The notes under the pieces are model-generated. The model was given only the letters and a program-made list of their open reading frames with translations. It made no database searches and was not told the DNA's origin. A stretch of DNA of 64,000 bases from Halarcobacter anaerophilus. GTDB lineage: Bacteria; Campylobacterota; Campylobacteria; Campylobacterales; Arcobacteraceae. Made by a program: the position numbers and the translations under genes. Positions 1 through 8,336 of the stretch are shown here, in pieces. The stretch lies in the NCBI RefSeq assembly GCF_006459125.1, contig NZ_CP041070.1, positions 868,001 to 932,000 of the forward strand, written 5' to 3'. How positions within the stretch are numbered: position 1 is the stretch's first letter; the number at the start of each line of letters is the position of its first letter.

Positions 1-572
1 TTAAGTTCTATATTTACCGTATTTAAAGATTGTCCTACAAAAGTTCTAGGTGTTTCTCCTATATAAAAACCTTTTGTTTGTTCAAACTTTGTTAAAACTT
101 CCATCTCATTTCCCGCAAAATGAAAACCCACAAGAAGATGATCAAAAATCTTATAACCGCTTGCCCAGGTTAAAATACCGTTTAATTTATATCCGTCTTT
201 GCATTTTTTTGCATTTACATAGGTTTGTGTTGATCTTAAATGGTTTATTGCAATACCGCATTTTTTATCAAAATAGAACTCTTTTCTTTTAAAGTTGTTT
301 TTACTCATTATCGTATTTGCGGCTAATATTTGAATTCCCAAAAAGGTTAATGAAGCCGAATATTTTGTAAATTTTGAGAAGAGTTTCAGTTTTAATTTAT
401 CTTGAATCTCTTTATCATAATCATAAAGTCTAAAGCAATCTTTTTTATAGGCTATATCAAAAGATTTTTTTAATAACTCTACATCTTCATCTACTTGGTT
501 CAAAGGAAGTTTTTCCAGTTTTTCCGAAACTTTTTTTAAATTTTTTATATATTTTTTGTATCTGTTTTCCAT
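1..572 (-). CDS. acyl-CoA dehydrogenase-like protein, 3' end cut off by the window
   Basis: The frame opens at ATG 572 and runs without a stop to the window edge (190 codons). An amphipathic N-terminal part (about residues 1-60) is followed by a segment reading GILTWASGYKIFDHLLVGFH at about 132-151, which resembles the beta-domain of acyl-CoA dehydrogenase/FAD monooxygenase-type flavoproteins, where a G-x-W-x-SG stretch precedes the substrate strand. The catalytic C-terminal helical domain is outside the window. It starts one base after the stop of the upstream membrane-protein gene, so it is the last gene of a three-gene operon. The family call rests on a pattern match only; the substrate is unknown. 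Confidence 0.5.
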   Translation of the reverse strand, partial: MENRYKKYIKNLKKVSEKLEKLPLNQVDEDVELLKKSFDIAYKKDCFRLYDYDKEIQDKLKLKLFSKFTKYSASLTFLGIQILAANTIMSKNNFKRKEFYFDKKCGIAINHLRSTQTYVNAKKCKDGYKLNGILTWASGYKIFDHLLVGFHFAGNEMEVLTKFEQTKGFYIGETPRTFVGQSLNTVNIEL

Positions 573-573
573 C

Positions 574-984
574 TTATTTCTCTATACAGTTCTCTTTTAG
601 ATTATGAAAGTTTTCAAAAACATATTCATCTTCGATTTTTTTTATTTTTATGTTTTTTGCTTTACAAAGAAACTCTTTGCCGTCTTTTTTGATTATATAA
701 TCAAAGTTATATATAAAATTTGTTTTTGATGAAACATTTCTATTATTTAACCTCTCAAAAGAGAGTTTTTCTATAACTACATTTCTTTCTTGTTCATATT
801 TTTGTTTAAAAAGAAGAGGCACCTTTTCTTCTTGATTTCTCATCATACTAACAACAACTAAGATAGTTACTATAATTACTGCTATTAAAGTTATAAGCTC
901 TTTTGTTGCAAATCTATTATTGATTTTGTATATTACAAAAGCTAAAAAGGCTATTATAATAACAGCCACAAACATTATCTGCAT
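574..984 (-). CDS. small two-helix membrane protein, unknown function
   Basis: A 136-residue protein with two N-terminal hydrophobic segments (about residues 3-19 and 29-47) separated by a short basic linker, then a soluble lysine/glutamate-rich domain of about 85 residues. The arrangement suggests an inner-membrane hairpin presenting a cytoplasmic or periplasmic domain. I do not recognise the family. It is separated by one base from the genes on both sides (986-1273 upstream, 1-572 downstream), so the three are almost certainly co-transcribed and perhaps translationally coupled. Confidence 0.7.
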   Translation of the reverse strand: MQIMFVAVIIIAFLAFVIYKINNRFATKELITLIAVIIVTILVVVSMMRNQEEKVPLLFKQKYEQERNVVIEKLSFERLNNRNVSSKTNFIYNFDYIIKKDGKEFLCKAKNIKIKKIEDEYVFENFHNLKENCIEK

Positions 985-985
985 T

Positions 986-1273
986 TTACATTCCTCTTAA
1001 TTTTTTTTTGAATTCATCTTTTGACAGATATCTGCCTTTTGATGTAGTTTTAGGTAAGAACTCATCGTTTAGTGCATTTTGTTGTATTTTTTGTTTATAC
1101 TGCTCTTTTGATAGATATTTCTTGTTTGAACTGCTTAAAGAAGAGGATATAGGTTTTATCTTCTCTTTTTTTTCAACTTCTATATTTTTTATAAGACCTG
1201 TTTTTAAATTTTCTAAAATATTTAATATTACAGGTAAATTCTTCTCATCTAAATCAATTTTAATTTTTGCCAT
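986..1273 (-). CDS. small basic protein with a duplicated YLSK motif, unknown function
   Basis: A 95-residue, lysine-rich protein without membrane segments. The first 30 residues look like a compact alpha/beta unit, then comes a Ser-rich linker and two copies of a short motif, KYLSKEQYKQKI (about 53-64) and RYLSKDEFKKKL (about 82-93). The repeat suggests two equivalent binding peptides or helices. It is the first gene of the left-edge operon, with the TonB receptor diverging on the other side. I do not recognise a family; ribosome- or nucleic-acid binding would be guesses. Confidence 0.65.
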   Translation of the reverse strand: MAKIKIDLDEKNLPVILNILENLKTGLIKNIEVEKKEKIKPISSSLSSSNKKYLSKEQYKQKIQQNALNDEFLPKTTSKGRYLSKDEFKKKLRGM

Positions 1274-1314
1274 AAAACACCTTTTTGTAAGTATATCATA
1301 AAAAAAGAAAACTA

Positions 1315-1338
1315 TTTTTAAGAGAGTTTTCTTAAAAA
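1315..1338. promoter_or_regulatory. inverted repeat in the divergent promoter region before the TonB receptor
   Basis: Between the left operon and the receptor gene there is a 9-bp inverted repeat, TTTTTAAGA (1315-1323) and TCTTAAAAA (1330-1338), with a 6-base spacer. It could be an operator for a metal-responsive regulator or a weak hairpin. I see no good Fur-box consensus in the 134-base gap. Confidence 0.3.
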
Positions 1339-1407
1339 AAACTAAAAATTAACACTTAATTAACTGCTGCTTATTAAAATAACAAAAATTAATCACAAAG
1401 GAAATAA

Positions 1408-3339
1408 ATGAGAAAGATAGCAACTATCTCCATAGCTTGCGCGGCGATAATGTTTGCAAATGATTCTGTAGATATAGGAACTGTATCAATAACAGAAAAA
1501 GTAAATAGCAAAGTTGTTGAAAATGTTAGTCACGAAGAGATTAAATCGGCAGATCTAGCAGAAGCTTTGATGAAAAATATACCTTCAATTTCTATTGTAA
1601 GAAGAAGTGGAATCGCAAATGATATTATCTTAAGAGGACAAAAAAAAGATAATATCAATATCTTAATTGATAATGCAAAAATCTACGGTGCTTGTCCAAA
1701 TAGAATGGATCCTCCGACTTCACATATTCTTACAAATAATATTGAAAGTGTTGAGATAGTTGAAGGTCCTTATGATGTAGAAAACTTTGGAACACTAAGC
1801 GGTAAAGTTAGCGTAAAAACAAAAGATCCTAAAAAAGGTGTTCACGGAGAAGTTAACGTCTCAAAAGGAAGTTACGGTTATGAGAAAGTTAGTGCTACAT
1901 TAAACGGAGGAACAGACAAATTTAAATTTTTGATTTCTGCTTCAAGAGAAGAGAGCGATCAATATGAAGACGGTGACGGTGATGATTTTTATGACCAACA
2001 AGTTAAACACGGTGTTCCTTTTGCAAATCGATACTCAAAAGATGATGAGGAAGCTTATGAGAAAAAAACTTTTCTTTCGAAATTTATTTATAATATAGAT
2101 GATTCCTCGGAATTAAAACTATCGTACACTGCAAACAGAAGTGATGATGTTTTATATCCAAATACTCCAATGGATGCAGACAGCGATGATTCGGATATTT
2201 ATACTTTAGGATATACAAAAAGAGATTTGGGAAAATATTCAAAAGAGTTAAATATAGATTATTACTACTCAAAAGTTGACCATCCTATGAGTACGACACT
2301 AAGAAACAATGCTGTTATGTCTGATTATAAAACAAATCATATGAAAACTTCAATTTGGGGCGCAAAAATAAAAAACAGTATGGAGCTTGCAGATTATCTT
2401 GTAACTTTCGGTCTTGATACAAGTGTAAGAAACTGGAGAGGAAGATATACTTACGATACAAAAGCAGATCAAATAAGTTTGACTTCAACCGATACTACAA
2501 ATAAAGCAATTTTTACAAAAGTGGAAAAAACTTTCGGGAAACTTGATTTAGAGTTTGGTGCAAGATATGATTATACGGATATAGAAGCAACAGATAGTTC
2601 AAAAACAGATAAAACCTATGTGGCTTTAAGCGGAAATATCTTCGGTATATATAACTGGGACGAAGATACAAAAATATTTGCAGGTGTGGGTAAATCTTCA
2701 AGAGTTCCCGATGCAAGAGAACTTTACTACGGATCTTCAAATAATGATTTGGAAGATACGAAAAATTACGAGGCTGATTTAGGATTTGAAAAAATTATCG
2801 GTGATTTAAGCGTTAAAACAAAACTTTTTTATTCAAGATTGGAAGATTATATCTATAACACGGGAACTTTTGAAAATATAGATGCAAAAGTTTACGGAGC
2901 TGAGATTAGCGGTATTTATCAAGCTAGTGAAAACCTCTCTTTTGATTATGGAATTGCTTATCAAAGAGGTAAAAAAGATGGAAATTATGAAGATAAAGAT
3001 TTAGCGGAAATTCCACCTTTAAAAGCGAATTTAGCTTTAAACTATGCTCAAGATACTTCAAAATATACAGCAGAAATAATTGCGGTTGACAGTTGGGATG
3101 ATTATGATGAAAGTGCAAAAGAACAAGAGTTATCAGGATATATGCTTGTAAATTTAAAATATAACAATAAATTGCACAAAAACTTTGATATAACAATCGG
3201 AGTGGATAACTTATTTGATACGACATACGCCTCAACAAATACATATCAAGACGTTACATATGTAACATCGGGAACCGACAGAGTATTATTAAATGATCCT
3301 GGAAGATTTGGATATATAAACTTTAGATACAGTTTCTAA
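1408..3339 (+). CDS. TonB-dependent outer-membrane receptor, copper-receptor (OprC/NosA) type
   Basis: A 643-residue protein with a signal peptide (about residues 1-17), a plug domain (about 25-155) and a 22-strand-type barrel ending in the aromatic motif FRYSF, as outer-membrane barrels do. The plug holds GACPNRMDPP with C96 and M100 in a CxxxM spacing. A barrel loop has H292-P-M294 (HxM). Those two motifs are the known copper-binding signature of OprC-type receptors, so the likely cargo is copper rather than a siderophore (family knowledge plus inference). It is a single-gene unit preceded by AAAGGAAATAA and closed by a strong hairpin. TonB/ExbBD are not in the window. Confidence 0.85.
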   Translation: MRKIATISIACAAIMFANDSVDIGTVSITEKVNSKVVENVSHEEIKSADLAEALMKNIPSISIVRRSGIANDIILRGQKKDNINILIDNAKIYGACPNRMDPPTSHILTNNIESVEIVEGPYDVENFGTLSGKVSVKTKDPKKGVHGEVNVSKGSYGYEKVSATLNGGTDKFKFLISASREESDQYEDGDGDDFYDQQVKHGVPFANRYSKDDEEAYEKKTFLSKFIYNIDDSSELKLSYTANRSDDVLYPNTPMDADSDDSDIYTLGYTKRDLGKYSKELNIDYYYSKVDHPMSTTLRNNAVMSDYKTNHMKTSIWGAKIKNSMELADYLVTFGLDTSVRNWRGRYTYDTKADQISLTSTDTTNKAIFTKVEKTFGKLDLEFGARYDYTDIEATDSSKTDKTYVALSGNIFGIYNWDEDTKIFAGVGKSSRVPDARELYYGSSNNDLEDTKNYEADLGFEKIIGDLSVKTKLFYSRLEDYIYNTGTFENIDAKVYGAEISGIYQASENLSFDYGIAYQRGKKDGNYEDKDLAEIPPLKANLALNYAQDTSKYTAEIIAVDSWDDYDESAKEQELSGYMLVNLKYNNKLHKNFDITIGVDNLFDTTYASTNTYQDVTYVTSGTDRVLLNDPGRFGYINFRYSF

Positions 3340-3343
3340 AGAA

Positions 3344-3370
3344 GATTAAAAGAGAGTTTCTCTTTTAATC
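3344..3370. terminator. bidirectional hairpin between the TonB receptor and the HD-domain gene
   Basis: A perfect 11-bp stem (3344-3354 with 3360-3370) with a 5-base loop sits in the 25-base gap between two convergent genes and overlaps the stop codon of the minus-strand gene. It probably ends transcripts from both sides. Confidence 0.75.
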
Positions 3371-4594
3371 AAAATCTATTCTAACTTGAGTCTGTCCTGT
3401 TGTTCCAAACTCTTCATCTATATTTTTTGCTAATGCTTGAAAGTCTACACCTTCAACTTCTTGCAAAGTTTTCATAATCTGTTTTTTACCGTTTACCAGC
3501 TCTTTTGATTTTATGCCGTGAGAGATAGAGAGACTAGCTTCCACAAAAGCAGAAAGTTTATCACACTGTTTTAAAGCTTTTCCGTCAACAGGATTGTATC
3601 TGTCCATATTGTATTTAGAAATATCATCAACAAATTCTACTTCATCATCTTTGTAAATTCTATTTGCAAATTCATCTTTTGAATCTTTGTATAAACCTAA
3701 AATATAACAAAATTCATCATGGACAAATTCGGGAATATTGGGTAAAATCTCATCATTGATTTTTTTTATCTCATATTCGGCTATTATATTAGAAAGTTCA
3801 TCTACTGAATATTTTACGGGAGTTATAATATCTCTTGTCAAGGCTTCGGGCAAATCATGAAAAAGTGAAACGTAAAAGTTATTTATAACTCTTTTATCGC
3901 AGGCGTTTACTTCTAAAGAGTAAAAGTAAGAAAAAATAGCAACCGTAAGCATATGTCCTAAAACGGAAGTTTCCGGAATTCTAGGGGTTTGTGCCCATCT
4001 TTTTTGAAATCTTAATCTTCCGCTTAGATCAACAACTTTTGCCAATTTTTTATTTAATGCAATTTTTCTAACTCCGATTAATTCATAATAATCTTCCAAC
4101 TCTTCATCAACGCTTTTTTTTACGTTTTCAATATCCGACAAAAATTTTGAAGTTTGATAAACTATTGAAAATTCCCATCTTGTAGATAAATAAGAAGCGG
4201 CTTTTAAAATAAATCTCTCTTTTTTGTATATATTAGGATTTGACAGATACTCTTCAAATTTTTGTAAAAAAAGTCCGTTATCTATGGAAGAAATTGATTT
4301 TTCTAAGTTTGTTATAACCCAAGAGTTTATCTCTTTTGCTTTTTTTTGTAGAGCATTTCTAAAAACATCAGGTCTTATATCTGTTACTACTACACGTCTT
4401 AAAAACTCAAAAATCCCGGCTTCTATTAGGTGATTAAAGTTTACGTCAGGTTCAAATTTTGCTATAAAGTAAGCAATTATAAATTTATGGGCTTGTTTGT
4501 CAAGTTCAACAAGTTCAACCATTCTTGGATAATCGTTCCATCTTTGAATAGAAGCAGATGAAAATATATAATCAATTATTTTAGGAGTAATCAT
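3365..4594 (-). CDS. HD-domain phosphohydrolase (YfbR-like HD family)
   Basis: A 409-residue soluble protein. The C-terminal half has the HD signature: GHMLTVAIF at about 218, then LFHDLPEALTRDI at about 247-259 giving the H...HD metal ligands. An N-terminal segment with DKQAHKFIIAYF looks like a second, degenerate HD-like region. Related HD_3 proteins include 5'-deoxynucleotidases and are widespread in Campylobacterota as uncharacterised HD proteins. The substrate cannot be read from sequence. It is a single gene, divergent from the DUF2156 gene and convergent with the TonB receptor. Confidence 0.75.
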   Translation of the reverse strand: MITPKIIDYIFSSASIQRWNDYPRMVELVELDKQAHKFIIAYFIAKFEPDVNFNHLIEAGIFEFLRRVVVTDIRPDVFRNALQKKAKEINSWVITNLEKSISSIDNGLFLQKFEEYLSNPNIYKKERFILKAASYLSTRWEFSIVYQTSKFLSDIENVKKSVDEELEDYYELIGVRKIALNKKLAKVVDLSGRLRFQKRWAQTPRIPETSVLGHMLTVAIFSYFYSLEVNACDKRVINNFYVSLFHDLPEALTRDIITPVKYSVDELSNIIAEYEIKKINDEILPNIPEFVHDEFCYILGLYKDSKDEFANRIYKDDEVEFVDDISKYNMDRYNPVDGKALKQCDKLSAFVEASLSISHGIKSKELVNGKKQIMKTLQEVEGVDFQALAKNIDEEFGTTGQTQVRIDFD

Positions 4595-4670
4595 TCTTTA
4601 TCTTCTCTCATAATGTCTCTTCTGTTTCTTTTGATTATCCCATAATGTTGATAAATAGGTGCTTATAATA

Positions 4671-4715
4671 AAATTAAAAATTTTTTGATGCAAAATTAAA
4701 AATCGGATGTATAAT
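4671..4715 (+). promoter_or_regulatory. promoter with 22-bp-period direct repeats before the DUF2156-GNAT pair
   Basis: A TATAAT -10 box lies at 4710-4715. Upstream, AAATTAAAAAT occurs at 4671-4681 and again at 4693-4703, a period of 22 bp (two helical turns). The repeat could be a regulator site or A-tract UP-type DNA; the neighbourhood is very AT-rich, which weakens the case. Confidence 0.4.
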
Positions 4716-4744
4716 TTCGAAAATATTTCATACAAGGAAAATTT

Positions 4745-5725
4745 ATGTCAACTCTGACAATAGGTGATTATACACTTAAATATTTTGATTTAAATGCAAA
4801 AGAGGTTATGGATAAATATTTAAGACTTATAAATGTAGATATAAGCGATTATACTTTTGCAGGCAATTATATTTGGCTTTCAACCGCAACTGGATTTTAT
4901 TCAATAGTAAATGATACTTTTTGTCTTTTTATATTAAATTCAGGCGAATTAACAATGCTTCTTCCTCCTATCGGAAAAAAAGATAATACTTATGAAGCTA
5001 TTTTAAAATGTTTTGAAATAATGAATGCCCATAACAGTAATAAAAACTACTCAAAAATAGAGTATGTTCATGAAAATATATTAGAGGGTTTTGTTGATTA
5101 TTTGGAAGAGGGCACTTTGATTTACGAAATGTTAAAAGATTTCGTAATAGAAAAAAAATTAGTTGATTATATTTACAAAGTAGACGATTTAATTGACCTA
5201 AAAGGTGACTCTTATAAATCAAAAAGAAATGAGATAAATAAGTTTAAAAAAATCTATCCCAATCATAAAATCGAAATTTTAGATAAAAAAAAGCATGGAA
5301 ACGATGTTTTAAATCTATTTAACAAATGGGTAAAAGATAGAACGACTTATATGCCAAAAGAGGAAGTTGAACTCTTTTTAGACGGGATATATTTTGAAAG
5401 ATTTGCAATAAAAAGGTTAATAAACGATTATGACAATCTCGATATTACTGGACTTGTTATCTATATAGACGGGCAGATAAAAGGTTTTACCGTAGGAGAA
5501 AAGATAAATGAAAACACGGCAAGTGTTATTATAGAAAAAACAGATTTTGAAATACTTGGCTGTGCTCAGTTTATTTTTAGAGAGTTTACAAAAATTTTGA
5601 AAAATGAATATATGGTCGAGTATATAAATGTAGGAGATGATATGGGTTTTGAAAATTTAAAAAAAGTAAAAATGTCATATAGACCGAAAAAATTAGTTCC
5701 CAAATATGTGATTTATCAAAAATGA
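4745..5725 (+). CDS. DUF2156 (LPG-synthase C-terminal type) protein
   Basis: A 326-residue soluble protein. The N-terminal pattern (Y..F.GNYIWLS..TGFYSIVNDTFCL) and the body (LLPPIG, then KRNEINKFKK at about 160) match DUF2156, a double-GNAT fold shared with the C-terminal domain of aminoacyl-phosphatidylglycerol synthases (MprF). Such proteins use acyl-CoA or aminoacyl-tRNA donors; the substrate here is unknown. No membrane-flippase domain is attached, unlike full-length MprF. Its last bases overlap the start of the next gene, a GNAT acetyltransferase, so the two are coupled. Confidence 0.75.
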   Translation: MSTLTIGDYTLKYFDLNAKEVMDKYLRLINVDISDYTFAGNYIWLSTATGFYSIVNDTFCLFILNSGELTMLLPPIGKKDNTYEAILKCFEIMNAHNSNKNYSKIEYVHENILEGFVDYLEEGTLIYEMLKDFVIEKKLVDYIYKVDDLIDLKGDSYKSKRNEINKFKKIYPNHKIEILDKKKHGNDVLNLFNKWVKDRTTYMPKEEVELFLDGIYFERFAIKRLINDYDNLDITGLVIYIDGQIKGFTVGEKINENTASVIIEKTDFEILGCAQFIFREFTKILKNEYMVEYINVGDDMGFENLKKVKMSYRPKKLVPKYVIYQK

Positions 5726-6144
5726 AATTATCCAAAGCAGTTAGAAGTGACGCCAAATCACTTTTTAAAATAGAACAAGAGGTTTTTAAAAACGATAATA
5801 TGGCTTTATCTCTAAGAAGTTTTTATTATCATTTAAAAAATAGTATTATTTATAAAGTTGAAGTAGATAAAAAAACAGTAGCTTATATTTTATGGTTAAA
5901 AAGAAAAGAGTTTTTCAGACTCTACTCTTTTGCTGTTTTAAAAGAGTATAGAAATTTAGGTTTAGCTTCAAATCTTTTGACTTTTAGTTTTAAAAATCTT
6001 GAAAAGAAAAAGATGCAGTTAGAAGTTAGAAAATCAAACAAAAAAGCAGTAACTCTTTATACAAAGTTCGGGTTTAAAAAGATAAAAGAGTTAAAAAATT
6101 ATTATGAAGATGAAGACGGTATTTTAATGAGATTGGAAAGATAA
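5722..6144 (+). CDS. GNAT family N-acetyltransferase (RimI-like)
   Basis: A 140-residue protein covering one GNAT fold. The acetyl-CoA motif is seen in LKEYRNLGLASNLLTF (about 73-88), a version of the Q/RxxGxG/A loop, and the C-terminal motif B region reads NKKAVTLYTKFGFKKIKEL (about 112-130), typical of N-terminal peptide acetyltransferases such as RimI. It overlaps the end of the DUF2156 gene by 4 bases (ATGA). The stop codon lies in the loop of the terminator at 6133-6153. The substrate is unknown. Confidence 0.8.
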   Translation: MKLSKAVRSDAKSLFKIEQEVFKNDNMALSLRSFYYHLKNSIIYKVEVDKKTVAYILWLKRKEFFRLYSFAVLKEYRNLGLASNLLTFSFKNLEKKKMQLEVRKSNKKAVTLYTKFGFKKIKELKNYYEDEDGILMRLER

Positions 6145-6153
6145 TCTTTCCAA
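6133..6153. terminator. hairpin between GNAT gene and rpiB
   Basis: A perfect 9-bp stem, TTGGAAAGA (6133-6141) and TCTTTCCAA (6145-6153), whose 3-base loop is exactly the TAA stop codon of the acetyltransferase. It serves two convergent genes. Confidence 0.7.
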
Positions 6154-6157
6154 CTCT

Positions 6158-6607
6158 TTAAGCTCTGCAGCTTCCGTAAAGGTTATTGATTTTTTGAACT
6201 CTTCCTTCATGTCTTCCACCTTGAAAAGAGGCATCGTTCCAAGCATCTACGATAGCTTCAACCATACCGTATCCCGAAACTCTTTCTCCCAGACATAATA
6301 CATTTGCATCATTATGTTCTCTTGCCATTTTTGCAGAGTATTCATTGTGGCAAAGTGCAGCTCTGATTCCGTCAAATTTATTTGCCGACATAGACATTCC
6401 GATTCCTGAACCGCAAATTAAAATACCTTTGCTTCCTTCATTTGCAAGAACTTCTTTACAAACTTTTGCCGCATAATCGGGATAATCGACTCTGTCTGTT
6501 GAAAAAGGACCCATATCAATAACTTCATGACCTCTTTTTTCAAATAACTCTTTAACAAACGCTTTTATATTAATTCCGGCGTGATCTGCTCCTATAAAAT
6601 ATTTCAT
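6158..6607 (-). CDS. rpiB: ribose-5-phosphate isomerase B
   Basis: A 149-residue protein of the RpiB/LacAB family, which interconverts ribose-5-phosphate and ribulose-5-phosphate in the pentose phosphate pathway. It shows the N-terminal GADHAG motif with H9, and the active-site loop ILICGSGIGMSMSANK with C65, the usual catalytic cysteine. The length is normal for the family. It is the last gene of the folD-lepB-rpiB operon and its start touches the lepB stop. Confidence 0.95.
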   Translation of the reverse strand: MKYFIGADHAGINIKAFVKELFEKRGHEVIDMGPFSTDRVDYPDYAAKVCKEVLANEGSKGILICGSGIGMSMSANKFDGIRAALCHNEYSAKMAREHNDANVLCLGERVSGYGMVEAIVDAWNDASFQGGRHEGRVQKINNLYGSCRA

Positions 6608-7404
6608 TAGTAAATTCCCTCTTTATGATTTATCTCTATTTTTTTGCCTTCCATATCTTCTTCGATACTTTCGACACTTCTAAAAATTCTGTCCCATCTA
6701 ATCTCTTTATTTTCATCCCAAGAGAAGTATACAAACCAAGGTTCACCCACTATATATTTATAAGGAACTGTTCCCCAAAATCTTGAGTCGTTTGAGTGAT
6801 CTCTGTTATCTCCCATCATAAAATATTCACCTTCAGGGATTTGTATAGGAAGCATATCAAAAAGTTGATAAGGTTGTAATCCGTCTTTTGTTACAGACGG
6901 ATCGTTATGAATTCCAGGGTGATCTTTTCTATATGGATCAACAACGAAAAGTTTTCCGCTTATCTCTACTATTTGTTGATTTTTATAGTTCTCTTTTACG
7001 AACTCATTTCCTTCATTTGGATGTAATAAAAGATGTTTGTCTTTTAGTGCAACGATATCTCCGCCTTTTGCAACACATCTTTTTACATAATGAATATAGT
7101 TTCCTCTTTCTCTTTCATGAGGAGCATAAAAAACTACAATATCTCCACGTTCCGGACCTTCCGCATTTATAATGTGTTCATTTCCTCTAAAATCGGGTAA
7201 TACTTGAAGATTGATCCAAGGAATTCTAGGAAGAGGTATTCCGTAAGCAAATTTTTTGACAAAAAGCATATCACCTATTAAAAGGGTGTTTTTCATACTT
7301 CCGCTAGGAATAACAAAAGCTTGGGCTATAAAAAATATAATTGCAAGTACAATTATAACGGTCCCAGTCCAAGAACTAGACCATCTATAAACTTTTTTTA
7401 ACAT
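6607..7404 (-). CDS. lepB: signal peptidase I
   Basis: This enzyme removes signal peptides from exported proteins at the inner membrane. I chose ATG 7404 (MLKKVYRW, 265 residues) over an upstream start at 7467 because it follows a GAAAG ribosome site and leaves folD intact. One transmembrane helix (about 15-32) precedes the catalytic IPSGSM box with S36. The general-base lysine is in YVKRCVAKGGD, and the late box GDNRDHSNDSR is intact. A long insertion between the lysine and the late box is common in Campylobacterota. It sits between folD and rpiB. Confidence 0.95.
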   Translation of the reverse strand: MLKKVYRWSSSWTGTVIIVLAIIFFIAQAFVIPSGSMKNTLLIGDMLFVKKFAYGIPLPRIPWINLQVLPDFRGNEHIINAEGPERGDIVVFYAPHERERGNYIHYVKRCVAKGGDIVALKDKHLLLHPNEGNEFVKENYKNQQIVEISGKLFVVDPYRKDHPGIHNDPSVTKDGLQPYQLFDMLPIQIPEGEYFMMGDNRDHSNDSRFWGTVPYKYIVGEPWFVYFSWDENKEIRWDRIFRSVESIEEDMEGKKIEINHKEGIY

Positions 7405-7408
7405 ATAT

Positions 7409-8263
7409 TTACTTTCTTTTCTCTCTAAGTTTTGCCGCTTTAACTGTATTTTTAAGCAACATAGCAATAGTCATGGGACCTACACCGCCAGGAACAGGAG
7501 TTATAAAAGAGCATTTATCTTTACACCCTTCAAAATCTACATCTCCTACTAATTTTCCGTTATCTAATCTATTTATTCCCACATCTATAATAATTGCACC
7601 CTCATTTATCATATCTGCCGTTACTAGATTTACTCTTCCTGCTGCTACTATTACGATATCAGCTCTTAATGTATGGGCTTTTAGATCTTTTGTTTTTGAG
7701 TTACACACTTCAACCGTAGCTTTTGCATTAATTAAAAGTGAAGCCATAGGTTTCCCTACAATATCAGAAGAACCTATTATACATACGTTTTTCCCTATTA
7801 AATCGATATTATATTCTTGAAACATTCTCATTACGCCAAAAGGTGTTGCAGGTAAAAAAGCATCCAGGTTTGATACCATTCTTCCTACATTGTAAGGATG
7901 GAAACCGTCTACGTCTTTTAAAGGATTGATTGCTTCTAATACGGTCGTCGTATCAATATGTTCAGGAACAGGTAATTGAACTAAAATACCGTCTAATTTA
8001 GGGTCGTTGTTCATTTTCTCAATTAGTTTTAGCAACTCTTCTTGAGTCGTAGATGAATCTTTTTTATGTACTTCCGAATAAATACCCGCTTTTTCGCAGG
8101 CTTTGTGTTTACTGTTTACATATGTAGCACTTGCTGCATCATCTCCTACAAGAACAACTGCCAAGCCTGGAGTTACACCTTTTTCTTGTTTTAACTGCTC
8201 AACTTCAACTCTTACTTCTTCTTTAATTTTATTAGATAAGGATTTACCATCTAGTAGTGTCAT
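7409..8263 (-). CDS. folD: bifunctional methylenetetrahydrofolate dehydrogenase/cyclohydrolase
   Basis: A 284-residue FolD, which makes 10-formyl-THF for purine and formyl-methionine synthesis in one-carbon metabolism. Diagnostic parts: YVNSKHKAC with the catalytic Tyr and Lys (about 50-58), GILVQLPVP, the NADP-loop region IGSSDIVGKPMA, and the C-terminal FITPVPGGVGPMT. The loop reads GSS where many family members have GRS. It is the first gene of the operon with lepB; the promoter region 8264-8336 is shared with the divergent cytochrome gene. Confidence 0.96.
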   Translation of the reverse strand: MTLLDGKSLSNKIKEEVRVEVEQLKQEKGVTPGLAVVLVGDDAASATYVNSKHKACEKAGIYSEVHKKDSSTTQEELLKLIEKMNNDPKLDGILVQLPVPEHIDTTTVLEAINPLKDVDGFHPYNVGRMVSNLDAFLPATPFGVMRMFQEYNIDLIGKNVCIIGSSDIVGKPMASLLINAKATVEVCNSKTKDLKAHTLRADIVIVAAGRVNLVTADMINEGAIIIDVGINRLDNGKLVGDVDFEGCKDKCSFITPVPGGVGPMTIAMLLKNTVKAAKLREKRK

Positions 8264-8300
8264 TGCTTTATAGCCTCATATATTTTTAATTTTAGGGTGA

Positions 8301-8306
8301 TATAAT
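8301..8306 (+). promoter_or_regulatory. -10 box for the cytochrome c gene
   Basis: TATAAT preceded by TG and one base (an extended -10), about 30 bases before the TTG start at 8337. No convincing -35 box, as usual in this phylum. Confidence 0.55.
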
Positions 8307-8336
8307 ATCCAAAAAAATTTTACACAAAGGTTAAGA

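Noticed and set aside
50-292. An 80-codon plus-strand open frame at the left edge.
   Set aside because: It lies antisense to the better supported acyl-CoA dehydrogenase-like frame (572 to 1) and shows no ribosome site or family.
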